A model generated the notes under the pieces. The model was not told where the DNA came from. It saw only the letters and a program-made list of their open reading frames with translations, and made no database searches. This document shows, piece after piece, positions 1 to 9,864 of a stretch of DNA of 46,429 nt (its first letter is position 1; each line of letters opens with the position of its first letter). The translations under genes and the position numbers were made by a program. The stretch comes from a virus. The DNA lies in the IMG/VR virus record IMGVR_UViG_3300042890_002896, positions 1 to 46,429 of that record. One strand, given 5' to 3'.

Positions 1-144
1 ATGATTGGTGAAGGTTTAACATTTAATATTAACGAAACTAATAATATTGTTACAGTTTATAATAGTGATTGTATATCACTTGATAATCAAAACAATTTTG
101 AATTAAATGTGGGGATAAATTTTGACATAATTTGTAATCAATAA
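1..144 (+). CDS. C-terminal end of a fibre/adhesin-like protein (partial)
   Basis: The reading frame is open from the left edge to a TAA at 142-144, so this is the end of a gene that starts outside the window. The ATG at base 1 may be internal. The 47 visible residues read like a beta-sandwich, with short strands separated by Asn/Thr-rich turns. They resemble residues about 675-735 of the next protein: both have a strand ending in VY or IY, then N, one or two residues and C (VYNSDC here, IYNKC there), followed by an [IN]-rich strand and a closing C-x-Q. This suggests the two fibre genes share a domain through duplication. The stop overlaps the next start by one base (TAATG), so the two are probably cotranslated. 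A structural role is inferred from this neighbour only. Confidence 0.6.
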   Translation: MIGEGLTFNINETNNIVTVYNSDCISLDNQNNFELNVGINFDIICNQ

Positions 145-3100
145 TGGGATCAATAAGTACATATGGTTTTTCTGTAACAGGGGATTGTACAAATGAAGGG
201 TTAGGTGCAGTAACTTTTTCTGTAACGGGTGACAGTCCAGATTGGTTGGTTATTGAAACACCTATCGCTGGTCTTAATTTACCAACATCCGGGTTAACAA
301 CAACAATAATAAATCCAGGACCACCAATAATCTATGATAATGTTTATTATTATTCAGGATTAAGTGCGGGAAGTTACTTTTTAAGTGTATATGACTCAAC
401 ATATAGTAATTATGTTGTTGTAAATTTCAGTATATCTTCAGGTACCTGCGTTTCAATTAATACAACAGATACTACTTGTGGTTTTGATAACGGAGGGATA
501 ACCGCTACAACACAAAATGTCTATAGTAATGGGGCAACCTTTACGTTGTTTGATATTGACGGGAATTTTATTTCAAGTGGTAGTTCGGTAAGTAATGAAT
601 ATGTTTTTCCACCTGTTTCTGCGGGAACTTATTATGTTGTGGCGGATGATGGTGGAGGATGTAGAGGTAGTAGTGAATCATGTATAGTTAGAGACTCTGT
701 TCCTTTTGATTATGGTTATTATGTTGTAAATGATGGAAGTTGTATAAGTAATGACGGTAGTGGTAAAATATTTTTAACGGGGTTATCCGATCCTAGTTTA
801 TATACGATTAATTGGTTAACAAGTGTTAATGGACAAACGGGAACAACAGTAACAGGTTTAACTGCAGGATTGTATAACGTACAAGTAATTAACGAAGATG
901 GATGTGTTGCGAGTAAGACAATAACTGTAACAGGCGTTGATCCATTAGGTATTGGTGGATTTATGACATACCCACCTGATTGTTTTGTAAACAATGGGGA
1001 AATAACTATAATTGTTACAGGAGGAACTGCACCCTATTATATAGGTTGTTCCAATGGAGATAGTGCAATTATTTTTGGTAGTGACTATACATTTACAGGA
1101 TTATTCTCAGGAACATATAGTTTTAATATAATTGATGCCGGCGTATGTAAAGTGTCAGGAACAACATCAATTAATACATCAAATAGTTTTCAAGTATTAA
1201 GCGTTAACACAACAAATTCAACTTGTAATGATAACTCAGGGTCAGTAACCATCACTTTAATTGGGTCAGGATATTATACATATAGTTTAACTGATTCCTT
1301 AAATAACACAACAAATTTCGGACCTACCACTAATATCGTACAACAATTTAATACATTATCTTCGGGTGTTTATGATTTGGTTGTGACTGATGGTGTATGT
1401 ACTTATGAGACAACAGTTACAATTAATAATACCGAAAAATTTACAATTTCGGCAATAACTCAAAATACTACTTGTGGTTTAAATAATGGATCAATACAAT
1501 TATTAGCAAGTTCAGGTGGTACTTTACCATATAGTTATCAGATAACAGGTTATCCACCTTCACCTGTAACAACATTTAGTAATTTAGCTCCCGGCAATTA
1601 TGTTGGGACAGTAACTGATAGTACAGGTTGTTCACAAACTTTAAATCTTTATGTAAATAATTCTAATGGGGTATTATTTGATTTGGTTGTAACTCAACCA
1701 ACAAGTGGTAATAATGGAGCAATATCTACATTAATTTATGGTGGAACACCAACATTTACATATAATTGGAGCCCAAACGTTAATGGTCAAACAGGGTCAA
1801 CTGTTACTTCATTAAGTGGTGGTACTTATAGTTTGGAAATTGTAGATTCAAGCGGATGTACATATACAAAAACGGTTACTTTATCAGGAAGTGATAAAAA
1901 ATTAAGTTACCAAACATATAATATATGTAACGATAATTTCCAAAGTACGGGTATACTTGGTAAACGAGGTATGCAACAAATGTTATCTGAAGGATTTAAG
2001 GATCTTACTTATGATGATACTGGATGTATTTTAAAAAGTGCTAATTTTATTGCAGATATAACTGTTGATGGTGTAAATACGCAACAATCGTTTTACGTTT
2101 CTTCAGGATTAACAGATTTTCCATCTGACTATGCGTGGGGTCAAGCAATTACTGAAGTTTTGGAAAGTTATGATGGGATAAGTAAAGTTGAAATTAATTA
2201 CTCAACAAATGAGATTAAAATCTACAATAAATGTGTGGAAATAGAAGGTTGTCAACCTGAAACAATTTATTATTTATCTGATGCTAATATTGTGATCAAT
2301 TTAAAATTGGAGTATAATATTTCTTGTCAACAATGTATAACCACACCTACTCCGACACCTACTTTAAGCTTAACCCCTACTTTAACGCCAACACCTACGT
2401 TAACAAGAACATTAACACCTACACCAACTAACACTCCGACGTTAACAAGAACTTCAACACCGACACCAACTGAAACTCCAACAAACACACCAACATTAAC
2501 GCCAACTAATACACCTACACCTACTAACGCATCAATACCTTTTAATTTTAATGTGAGTTATAGTTGTTCGTTACCATCAAGTATTGTTGTTAGTGCGCTT
2601 AGTACGATAGGAGGAGTACCACCTTATCAATTCGGTTCTACAACCTTTACGTCACAAGCCTCGGCATTAGCAAACACTAGTTGGGTTACCTCAAGTAGTA
2701 TAGGTTATGGGGTTTCACCATCATCAGATAATACTTATTGGTTGGTAGGTAGAGATTCTATTGGTAATATTTTGGCAAAATCAGTAACCACCGCTTGTTA
2801 TTCAACCCCTACCCCAACCCCAACTAATACATTGACACCAACACCTACTTCTCCACCTATAGGTGATTCTTTTATATCTGTATGGAGAACAACTAGTTCT
2901 TCAGAAACTATTAATTTACCTTACGATCCTTCTGGTGCATATAGTGGGATAATTGATTGGGGTGATGGTAATACGTCTGTTAATTCATATGGGAATAGGT
3001 CTCATACTTACACTACCGCAGGTGATTATACCGTAACTATAATTGGTATAACAGATAACTTTAGTTTTTATCACGACACCACTAATATATTAAACATATT

Positions 3101-4172
3101 GAGGATTGAGCAATGGGGGAATGTAATAATTGGTAATACCGGTTATCAATTTGGTTATTGTTCTAACCTTACTTTATCTACAGTTACCGACATACCAAAT
3201 CTTACATCAACAACACTTTTTGTGGCTATGTTCGGAGCTTGTTCGTCATTAACAACTATTAATAATGGTAATTCTTGGGATGTTAGTAATGTAACCGATA
3301 TGGATAGTATGTTTGCCTCAACACCATTTAACCAAGATATTAATTCTTGGGACGTAAGTAATGTAACAAATATGAGTGAAATGTTTATTGCTTCGCAATT
3401 CAATCAAGATATAAGTTCTTGGGATGTTAGTAATGTAACCGATATGGATAGTATGTTTGCCTCAACACCATTTAACCAAGATATTAGTTCTTGGAATGTA
3501 AGTGGTGTAACGGATATGGGTACAATGTTTTACCAAACACCGTTTAACCAAGATATTAGTTCTTGGGATGTTAGTAATGTAACCGATATGAATGGTATGT
3601 TCTTTGAAGGAACGTTATTTAATCAACCTATTGGTAGTTGGAACGTAAGTAATGTGATTAGTATGGGTGGTATGTTTTACCAAACACCGTTTAACCAAGA
3701 TATAAGTTCTTGGGATGTTAGTAATGTAACTAGTATGCCAGAAATGTTTTACGGTACACCATTTAATCAACCTATTGGGGGTTGGAATGTAAGTGGAGTA
3801 ACCGCTATGTGGAATATGTTTACTTCAACACCGTTTAACCAAGATATTAGTTCTTGGGATGTTAGTAATGTAACCGATATGAATGGTATGTTCGCCGCAA
3901 CACCGTTTAACCAAGATATTAGTTCTTGGAATGTAAGTGGAGTAACTAGTATGAGGGCTATGTTTAACCAAACACCATTTAATCAAGATATAAGCTCTTG
4001 GGATGTTAGTAATGTAACCGATATGGATATTATGTTCTTTGACGCAACATCATTCAATCAAGATTTATCTTCTTGGTGTGTCACATTAATACCGTCATTA
4101 CCAGGATCTTTTGATTTAAACGCAACATCTTGGGTATTACCTAGACCAATTTGGGGTACTTGTCCACCGTAA
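144..4172 (+). CDS. Giant fibre/adhesin: SprB-like repeats, Thr-Pro linkers, BspA/DUF285 module
   Basis: This 1342-residue protein is modular. Residues 1 to about 600 hold repeated Ig-like units of the SprB type, each with NG-[SA]-I, GG-x-PY and a closing L-x-x-G-x-Y-x-[LV]-x-V-x-D-x-x-GC. Residues about 600-735 form a separate domain that also ends the upstream gene. Thr-Pro linkers follow at about 733-795 and 888-908. Residues about 910-975 look like a PKD-type domain (DWGDGNT, then [11 protein letters not shown]), and about 1043-1316 contain eleven 24-residue BspA/DUF285 repeats ([17 protein letters not shown]) plus a degenerate cap. In bacteria the PKD-DUF285 combination occurs in surface-bound lipoproteins. 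There is no signal peptide, which fits a virion protein rather than a secreted one. Most likely a receptor-binding fibre; no chaperone or attachment motif is recognised. Confidence 0.82.
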   Translation: MGSISTYGFSVTGDCTNEGLGAVTFSVTGDSPDWLVIETPIAGLNLPTSGLTTTIINPGPPIIYDNVYYYSGLSAGSYFLSVYDSTYSNYVVVNFSISSGTCVSINTTDTTCGFDNGGITATTQNVYSNGATFTLFDIDGNFISSGSSVSNEYVFPPVSAGTYYVVADDGGGCRGSSESCIVRDSVPFDYGYYVVNDGSCISNDGSGKIFLTGLSDPSLYTINWLTSVNGQTGTTVTGLTAGLYNVQVINEDGCVASKTITVTGVDPLGIGGFMTYPPDCFVNNGEITIIVTGGTAPYYIGCSNGDSAIIFGSDYTFTGLFSGTYSFNIIDAGVCKVSGTTSINTSNSFQVLSVNTTNSTCNDNSGSVTITLIGSGYYTYSLTDSLNNTTNFGPTTNIVQQFNTLSSGVYDLVVTDGVCTYETTVTINNTEKFTISAITQNTTCGLNNGSIQLLASSGGTLPYSYQITGYPPSPVTTFSNLAPGNYVGTVTDSTGCSQTLNLYVNNSNGVLFDLVVTQPTSGNNGAISTLIYGGTPTFTYNWSPNVNGQTGSTVTSLSGGTYSLEIVDSSGCTYTKTVTLSGSDKKLSYQTYNICNDNFQSTGILGKRGMQQMLSEGFKDLTYDDTGCILKSANFIADITVDGVNTQQSFYVSSGLTDFPSDYAWGQAITEVLESYDGISKVEINYSTNEIKIYNKCVEIEGCQPETIYYLSDANIVINLKLEYNISCQQCITTPTPTPTLSLTPTLTPTPTLTRTLTPTPTNTPTLTRTSTPTPTETPTNTPTLTPTNTPTPTNASIPFNFNVSYSCSLPSSIVVSALSTIGGVPPYQFGSTTFTSQASALANTSWVTSSSIGYGVSPSSDNTYWLVGRDSIGNILAKSVTTACYSTPTPTPTNTLTPTPTSPPIGDSFISVWRTTSSSETINLPYDPSGAYSGIIDWGDGNTSVNSYGNRSHTYTTAGDYTVTIIGITDNFSFYHDTTNILNILRIEQWGNVIIGNTGYQFGYCSNLTLSTVTDIPNLTSTTLFVAMFGACSSLTTINNGNSWDVSNVTDMDSMFASTPFNQDINSWDVSNVTNMSEMFIASQFNQDISSWDVSNVTDMDSMFASTPFNQDISSWNVSGVTDMGTMFYQTPFNQDISSWDVSNVTDMNGMFFEGTLFNQPIGSWNVSNVISMGGMFYQTPFNQDISSWDVSNVTSMPEMFYGTPFNQPIGGWNVSGVTAMWNMFTSTPFNQDISSWDVSNVTDMNGMFAATPFNQDISSWNVSGVTSMRAMFNQTPFNQDISSWDVSNVTDMDIMFFDATSFNQDLSSWCVTLIPSLPGSFDLNATSWVLPRPIWGTCPP
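2340..2530 (+). repeat. Low-complexity Thr-Pro linker DNA
   Basis: Simple-sequence DNA built from variants of ACACCTACTCCGACA encodes TPTPT- and TLTPT-type linkers between fibre domains. The same kind of sequence recurs at about 2803-2860 and 7165-7300 on this strand. It recurs inverted at about 10110-10155, 10500-10640, 10680-10710, 11790-11835 and 12530-12625 inside the minus-strand adhesin. These tracts are flexible spacers at the protein level and patches of homology at the DNA level. Confidence 0.8.
3273..4079 (+). repeat. Eleven 72-bp BspA/DUF285 coding repeats
   Basis: A 72-bp in-frame unit encoding 24 residues is repeated eleven times, followed by a divergent twelfth. The blocks coding [10 protein letters not shown] and PFNQDIS are nearly identical in DNA from unit to unit. 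The bases coding the two residues between the Met of xxM and MF, and the three after MF, differ in almost every unit. The pattern matches the bacterial surface 26-residue repeat family. Near-identity in DNA makes gain, loss or shuffling of units likely. Confidence 0.9.
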
Positions 4173-4222
4173 AAACTTGAAGTAAAATTCACTTTTAGTT
4201 ATTATCTAATATCTTTTAATGT

Positions 4223-5197
4223 ATGGAAGATATTCTATTTGTAACTGCACAACCTGACGTACCCTATTTTCATTGGCAAGTAAAATTATACACACATAAT
4301 TTTATTGAGAAAGGAATTAAACCTTGTCAGATCCATGTCATTTTTGGATTACAAAAAAAACAACAACCATCACAAGGTGCGTTAGAATTATGTGATTATG
4401 GATTCAATGTTCATTTCTATGATGATGATCGTGAAAACAAATCATACATACCAAGTATAAAACCTTATTTAATTTATGAGTGGTTAAAAGAATACCCTGA
4501 AAATGGTAAGTTATTTTTCCTACATGATTCGGATATAATCTTTAATAGATTACCTGATTTTAATAAATTACTTAATGATAACATTTCTTATTTATCTGAT
4601 ACCATAGGGTATATTGGTTACAACTACATTAAAGATTGTTGTGATAGATATGAGAAACAACATCCAACATCAAACAAAGAACAGTTACTCCAAGAGATGG
4701 TTGACATCATAGGTGTTGATATTGATCTTATAAAACAAAATCAAGAAAATTCAGGTGGAGGTCAATACCTCATCAAAAATACGGATCCACTATTATGGGG
4801 TAAGATTTATGATGATTGTACACCACTATATAATCAAATGTTAGATTACCAAAGAAGGTTCCCAATTAACCCAGGTCAAATACAATTTTGGACTGCGGAA
4901 ATGTGGTCGTTATTATGGAATATGTGGAATTCGGGATATGAAACAAAAATCACAAATGAGTTAGATTTTTCTTGGGCAACTGATGATATTGATATTTATA
5001 ATAAAAAACCAATATTACATATGGCAGGTGTTACCGACCATTTAAAGACCACGAAATTTTATAAGGGAGATTTCATAAACAGGAATCCGATTGAGGATTT
5101 AAGAAAGGACATTAATTTCTTTAATTATGTGGACAAAAATAGTTCTACAATTAAATATATTGAAGTAATGAAGTCATTTTTGGAAAAAAATAAATAA
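4223..5197 (+). CDS. Probable GT-A fold glycosyltransferase
   Basis: A 324-residue protein with no membrane segment. Residues 1-40 form an alternating beta-alpha start (ILFVTAQ, then IHVIFGL). A hydrophobic strand ending in DSD at 102-104 (FFLHDSDIIF) is a good match to the metal- and nucleotide-sugar-binding DxD motif of GT-A glycosyltransferases. The later SGGGQYLIK and W-rich segments resemble the acceptor half of such enzymes, including the family related to hydroxyproline and serine glycosyltransferases. The gene lies between two fibre genes, so it may glycosylate fibre proteins or modify the host surface. The function is inferred from the fold pattern and DxD; the donor and acceptor are unknown. 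Confidence 0.6.
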   Translation: MEDILFVTAQPDVPYFHWQVKLYTHNFIEKGIKPCQIHVIFGLQKKQQPSQGALELCDYGFNVHFYDDDRENKSYIPSIKPYLIYEWLKEYPENGKLFFLHDSDIIFNRLPDFNKLLNDNISYLSDTIGYIGYNYIKDCCDRYEKQHPTSNKEQLLQEMVDIIGVDIDLIKQNQENSGGGQYLIKNTDPLLWGKIYDDCTPLYNQMLDYQRRFPINPGQIQFWTAEMWSLLWNMWNSGYETKITNELDFSWATDDIDIYNKKPILHMAGVTDHLKTTKFYKGDFINRNPIEDLRKDINFFNYVDKNSSTIKYIEVMKSFLEKNK

Positions 5198-5214
5198 CTG
5201 ATTATTTATTAGTA

Positions 5215-6558
5215 ATGGGAACTCAACCGATATCAATAAAACCTGTAAATGAATGTGCGATAGTAACGTTATTTCCAATGACTGCTATTTGTAATACAAC
5301 TAATCCAAGTTCTCCACAATCTTATGATGGGGCAATTAGTTTAATGGTTAGTGGTGGAACTCCACCATATAATATAACTTGGGAAGAAGGTGGTTCAGGC
5401 CCAACAAAAGATAATCTTGGTGTTGGAGATTACCATGCAACTGTTGTTGATTTTTACGGTGATTTTACCGCAAATACTATTTGTAGTTTAACTGCAACAA
5501 CAACTACATCAACAACATCTACTTCAACAACTACATTACCTCCATATGGTAGTCTATGTATGTATTTTATGGATACCAAAGGTTCAGATTATCAAACAAA
5601 TCAATTCTTATTTAACGGATACTTAAATGGGTATCCTACTTGGATATCTGACGATGACTTATATAACATATATTGGAGTACAGGTACCACAAATCAATGG
5701 TTAGTTGATGGATGGAGTGATGGGATTATTTACAATTCAAACACATCTACAGTCCCACTAACAGGATGGCAGTTCTTAGGTGGAAGTTACTCAGGGACTT
5801 ATACTATTACGGTATCTGAAGGGGATTGTGTTGATAATGTCATGATCAATTTATCTATAAATAGACAATCACCAACTTGTGGTCATAATGGTAGTATTAT
5901 CATAACCGCAAATGGTGGATCACCGGCATACCAATACTCAATTAATGGAGGTACAACATATCAATCAAGTCCTGTATTCACTAATTTATCGGGTGGAGTT
6001 TATTCCGTTAAGGTTAAAGATTCTAATAACGTAACAACAACACAAAGTGTTACATTATTAGCACCACCACCTAATCAAACATATCAAATTGCTTTGGTTA
6101 CAACGGGTCCTAACTCATTTAATGTAAATGTTACACCTACATTACCTGTTGGTGCATCTATCACTTTTGATTTAAAACATAATAGTATATTTAAAGTCGC
6201 ACCTTCACCAACCGTGGCGGTATACAATAATGTGGTTACTCTAATCGTTAATGGATCACCAATTGCAACACCATCACCAATGGCAAGTAATAGTGTTGCG
6301 TTTAATCCTTGTGATTCAGGGTCAATCTATACAAAAACTAATCTTACTACTTGGAACTCATTAACTTTTAATTCCACAACAACAGTTAGTGGTACGTTTA
6401 CAAACACAATAAATCCGATTACTCCTTTAGTTAATTGTTATTATGTTAATGGATTTAGTGATGTAACTATTTCAAAGGCAATCTTAAATAATTGTGAATG
6501 TTGTAATCTAACAATAAAAAACCCTGCTAAACAACAATTTAATGAAACTAGGTCTTAA
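5215..6558 (+). CDS. SprB-repeat fibre/adhesin protein
   Basis: A 447-residue protein with an SprB-like unit at the start (GGTPPYNITW, then GVGDYHATVVD), a Thr-rich linker at about 95-112, a middle domain of unknown type, a second clear SprB-like unit at about 215-285 (CGHNGSIIITANGG, then L-x-GGVYSVKVKD) and a Cys-rich C-terminus containing CECC. SprB repeats are named after the gliding adhesin of Flavobacterium johnsoniae. The gene sits 17 bp after the glycosyltransferase and 38 bp before the next fibre gene, which suggests one structural operon. Likely a fibre or fibre-tip subunit; no signal peptide is seen. Confidence 0.72.
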   Translation: MGTQPISIKPVNECAIVTLFPMTAICNTTNPSSPQSYDGAISLMVSGGTPPYNITWEEGGSGPTKDNLGVGDYHATVVDFYGDFTANTICSLTATTTTSTTSTSTTTLPPYGSLCMYFMDTKGSDYQTNQFLFNGYLNGYPTWISDDDLYNIYWSTGTTNQWLVDGWSDGIIYNSNTSTVPLTGWQFLGGSYSGTYTITVSEGDCVDNVMINLSINRQSPTCGHNGSIIITANGGSPAYQYSINGGTTYQSSPVFTNLSGGVYSVKVKDSNNVTTTQSVTLLAPPPNQTYQIALVTTGPNSFNVNVTPTLPVGASITFDLKHNSIFKVAPSPTVAVYNNVVTLIVNGSPIATPSPMASNSVAFNPCDSGSIYTKTNLTTWNSLTFNSTTTVSGTFTNTINPITPLVNCYYVNGFSDVTISKAILNNCECCNLTIKNPAKQQFNETRS

Positions 6559-6571
6559 AAGGGTAAAAAAT

Positions 6572-6579
6572 TATAAATA
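6572..6579 (+). promoter_or_regulatory. TATAAATA box, possible late promoter
   Basis: TATAAATA ends 17 bases before the ATG of the 837-residue fibre gene. It equals the late promoter core used by T4 with its gp55 sigma. The octamer is expected many times by chance in DNA this AT-rich, so the case rests on position only. Confidence 0.3.
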
Positions 6580-6596
6580 AACTATTTATTGATTAA

Positions 6597-9110
6597 ATGA
6601 GCTATATATTAAAAAATACATCAGGGTTAGTTAACACTAGAATCACTGATACAGGAAGGTTAAAGTTATCACAAGGTAATTTTAACATCTCATATTTCCA
6701 AATTGGGGATAGTGAAGTGTCATATAATGAATTACCAAACACCTACAACCAATTTAATAGTGTTGTATTAGAACCAAGTTTTAATAGTCAAAATAGTGCG
6801 GGTTCTCCTGAATCAAACAAACAAAACATTAAGTATCCATATTTTGTGGATGTTAATAATAGTAATACATATGGAATACCATTTATGGATTCTGTTATTG
6901 AACCTGTTTACAATAGAGCTCCATTAAGGGGGTTTTTTACGGGTAATACAAGTGAAAGTACAATAAATTGGAGTGCGTTTACTAGTTCTAAATATGTTGT
7001 GACATCTAACTACATAGTTGATATGTCAACGTTAAATGGATCAAATCAAATAAAAATTATTCAAGACATATGTGACCCTACTAATACTAAAAAACCTGGT
7101 GTTGGAGATTTTATTACAATTTATTATGATGGTTTAGCGAAATATGATTGTTCTTGTATTAATTTACCCACACCTACACCAACTGCAACAATAGGAACAA
7201 CACCTACACTTACTAATACGCCAACTGCTTCAAATACTAATTCTGATCCATGTGCGTCACCAACTCCGACACCTACACCGTCAGCGACACCTTGTTTAAC
7301 TCCATCAAACAAACCTGTTTGTCCTATACCTCCTGATCCGTTATGTGTTAAACCTGTTCATTCATGTTTCCCTATATTAACTTATAGGATTATTGATGTA
7401 TGTGAGGATAATGTAACATTAGATAGGCCAACACCTAATTATGTTGGATTAAGTACATATTGTTTTGGTAGAGTTTTAGTATACCCACCAAACATGACAA
7501 CAATTTATGATAGTATCACACCTCGACCACATTGGGCGGATGATGTTATTAATTTTGAATCAATTTGTGATATTGACCAATTTGATGTGAAAGTATGGAA
7601 CATGAATATTCCATGGACTGAAAGTCCTGCGGGATTAAGGTCTACTGAATATGAAGATTATACTTATTTTGGTTCTATTGATTATATTGGTAGTAAAGAA
7701 TATTTTGGGTACAATTCAACATCAGGTCAGACAGATACAAGTTACACATATTACTACAACTCATTTGATGAAATTGTTCAGGTTAAACCTGAAGAACAAA
7801 AAGCGATAGCAATTATACATTATACCAATCAGACTATAGATTTCTTCTATGGTGAGAAATTTGCGTTGGAACCGTACAATAATTCAAATCCTGAAAACAC
7901 TACAGGACAAGCGAGAAACTTTAAATTACATATGCCAACATTAATGTGGCATAAAAATCCTGAATGTTGTTATGGTCAAACATTTTGGGTTGATCCTCCG
8001 GGATTTGATGGAAAAGACTTATTCCAAGTTCAATATATTAAGTCAACTAAAAATGGTGATATGAACCAACCTGGTATTCGTTATTATCATTTGTGGGACA
8101 CCAATGCAAATGCAAATGGTTTACCAAGTAGAGTTGGTAAAGTATTCCCTGATAGTAAATTAATTATAATTGATGATGAGGAAATAATTGCGTCATTATC
8201 TTATAAATCAAATAGAAATTGGACATTAACTGCTCCTCAAGTCTCATTAATTACACCAAACACTTGTGGTTTAACAACCGCAACTACAGATGGTATTTTA
8301 ACGGGTAATGGAGAAACTATGTATGTGACATATAGGTTAAGTAATCCTAATAATTTCACTAATTCATTACATTGTAATTATTATTCAAAAATTGTTGGTA
8401 ACAATAATGATTGTAATCCTGACACATCTAAAAACGTGGCGGTAAGATTTGGGGCTGAGTTTAAATGTTTAACTCAACCTGGTTATCTTCCTGTGACGAC
8501 TACAACAACTTATTCACCATTAACAACGACAACAACTACTTATTTACCAATAACAACAACAACTACATTATGTCCGACATTCTGTGAAACACCTAATGGG
8601 TTCTTCGCAAGTGATTTCCAAGTAATTGCTCAAAAAGTGGTAACGGGACAAAGACCTGATCCATCTAAATGGAAAATTATTGATTATACTAATTCATTAT
8701 CCGGAACAACATCAAATGGTTACATTACCGAGTCAGGTTTAACAGGAACAACATTTGTTATTACACCTGATCTTTATAATAACGCACCGTACTATAATCT
8801 TAATAACTATATCCCATTAACACCACTTGGTACTACAACTTCTAATCTTAATTTTGGTGATGAATACTTTTTCTACGGATCTTTTGAAAGTGATATTCAA
8901 GCAACAATCTATGAAATGAGGTATAAGGTGAATTTAAGTTTTGCGGAATTTCAAACCACGACTAACCCAACATGGAAGTCAGGGACAAATTCTTATATAA
9001 CCGAAATTGCCTTACTTGATAGTAATAAAGATGTTATGGTTATATCTAAAATGCAATCACCTATATTAAGACAGGGGATTCAACAATTCGTAGTCAAGTT
9101 AGATTTGTAA
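6597..9110 (+). CDS. Large fibre or baseplate-associated structural protein
   Basis: An 837-residue protein. The N-terminal 45 residues (starting MSYILKNTSGL, with ITDTGR and a following YFQIGDSEV) resemble the start of phage tail proteins that attach fibres to the baseplate; this is a pattern-level judgement. A Thr-Pro linker lies at about 189-240, and poly-Thr linkers at about 635-660. The middle region is rich in aromatic residues and has no domain I can name. The C-terminus contains a beta-rich stretch ending QQFVVKLDL. It is probably part of the same adhesion apparatus as its neighbours. Confidence 0.6.
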   Translation: MSYILKNTSGLVNTRITDTGRLKLSQGNFNISYFQIGDSEVSYNELPNTYNQFNSVVLEPSFNSQNSAGSPESNKQNIKYPYFVDVNNSNTYGIPFMDSVIEPVYNRAPLRGFFTGNTSESTINWSAFTSSKYVVTSNYIVDMSTLNGSNQIKIIQDICDPTNTKKPGVGDFITIYYDGLAKYDCSCINLPTPTPTATIGTTPTLTNTPTASNTNSDPCASPTPTPTPSATPCLTPSNKPVCPIPPDPLCVKPVHSCFPILTYRIIDVCEDNVTLDRPTPNYVGLSTYCFGRVLVYPPNMTTIYDSITPRPHWADDVINFESICDIDQFDVKVWNMNIPWTESPAGLRSTEYEDYTYFGSIDYIGSKEYFGYNSTSGQTDTSYTYYYNSFDEIVQVKPEEQKAIAIIHYTNQTIDFFYGEKFALEPYNNSNPENTTGQARNFKLHMPTLMWHKNPECCYGQTFWVDPPGFDGKDLFQVQYIKSTKNGDMNQPGIRYYHLWDTNANANGLPSRVGKVFPDSKLIIIDDEEIIASLSYKSNRNWTLTAPQVSLITPNTCGLTTATTDGILTGNGETMYVTYRLSNPNNFTNSLHCNYYSKIVGNNNDCNPDTSKNVAVRFGAEFKCLTQPGYLPVTTTTTYSPLTTTTTTYLPITTTTTLCPTFCETPNGFFASDFQVIAQKVVTGQRPDPSKWKIIDYTNSLSGTTSNGYITESGLTGTTFVITPDLYNNAPYYNLNNYIPLTPLGTTTSNLNFGDEYFFYGSFESDIQATIYEMRYKVNLSFAEFQTTTNPTWKSGTNSYITEIALLDSNKDVMVISKMQSPILRQGIQQFVVKLDL

Positions 9111-9160
9111 AAAACTTTAGTTTTATCTTCTTACTATTATATTATAATAAAACAATCTTT

Positions 9161-9769
9161 ATGAGGACACCAATTAAAAATTCACCTAAAGTATTAGGGT
9201 TAGACATTTCAACTAAAACAATAGGATGGGCACTTTTTGATATTAAGACTAAAGAGTTATTAGAATTAACTCACGTATCACCAAGACCTAAAAATAAAGA
9301 TACTGAAGAAAATAAGATGTTAGAATTAATATTGAAATCTGAAGTATTCAAAACTAAATTGGAAGATTATAAAAAATTAGGTATTGTAAGTGTTATTATT
9401 GAGGAACCATTATTAAACTCTAATAATGTTTATACAATTCAAACGTTATTGAGATTTAATACTTTAATTTGTAAAACAATATATGACATATTAGGAATTG
9501 TTCCCGAATTCATCTCAACTTATAACTCAAGAAAATTTGCGTTTCCTGAGTTAGTCCAAGAAAACGATAAAAAGAAACACGTCCTATTTGGAGGACTTCC
9601 TAAGGACATTGATAAGAAAATGATCATATGGGAGTTGGTTGCAAAAAAAGAACCTCAGATCCAATGGCAATACACTAGAAATAATACTTTGAAGAAAGAG
9701 AACTTTGACCAAACAGATGCTTATACTTGTGTATTAGGTTACATGAGAAGTAAGGAAATTTGGATTTAA
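9161..9769 (+). CDS. RuvC-like Holliday junction nuclease (RNase H fold)
   Basis: A 202-residue protein with the hallmarks of a RuvC/RNase H-fold resolvase. These are GLDISTKTIGWA at 13-24 with catalytic Asp15, a hydrophobic strand ending IIEEP with Glu81/82, and a C-terminal DQTDAYTC with Asp183 and Asp186. Resolvases of this fold cut branched DNA and, in phages, clear junctions before packaging. The gene lies alone between fibre genes and a bidirectional terminator. It differs from T4 endonuclease VII, so it may be this phage's functional replacement. The nuclease fold is well supported; the substrate is inferred. Confidence 0.8.
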   Translation: MRTPIKNSPKVLGLDISTKTIGWALFDIKTKELLELTHVSPRPKNKDTEENKMLELILKSEVFKTKLEDYKKLGIVSVIIEEPLLNSNNVYTIQTLLRFNTLICKTIYDILGIVPEFISTYNSRKFAFPELVQENDKKKHVLFGGLPKDIDKKMIIWELVAKKEPQIQWQYTRNNTLKKENFDQTDAYTCVLGYMRSKEIWI

Positions 9770-9796
9770 GTGGTAAAAAAACATAGATAAATCCAA

Positions 9797-9838
9797 ATAT
9801 CGTCTTTTTAACCGATAAAATCAGATATCGTCTTTTTA
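9797..9838. repeat. 14-bp direct repeat beside terminator
   Basis: ATATCGTCTTTTTA occurs at 9797-9810 and again at 9825-9838. The second copy forms the left arm and loop of a strong terminator. The first copy is followed by ACCGAT and can form only a weak 4-bp ATCG/CGAT hairpin. The pair looks like a duplicated terminator in which one copy has decayed. Confidence 0.7.
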
Positions 9839-9854
9839 GACGATATTTTTTTTT
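9825..9854. terminator. Bidirectional intrinsic terminator
   Basis: An 8-bp perfect stem (ATATCGTC/GACGATAT, arms 9825-9832 and 9839-9846) with a 6-base loop is followed by nine T on the plus strand. It lies between the convergent RuvC-like and adhesin genes. On the minus strand the stem is followed by a less pure T-containing stretch, so termination is expected mainly for the plus strand. Confidence 0.85.
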
Positions 9855-9864
9855 GTCTTATAAT

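Noticed and set aside
3273-4079. 72-bp repeats considered as a CRISPR array
   Set aside because: Repeats are in frame, contiguous and encode DUF285 units; there are no unique spacers of constant length.
3273-4079. Diversity-generating retroelement target
   Set aside because: No reverse transcriptase, template repeat or adenine-biased substitution pattern was found in the window.
4173-4222. Possible hairpin AAGT/ACTT after the giant fibre gene
   Set aside because: Only four pairs and no T tract; not a terminator.
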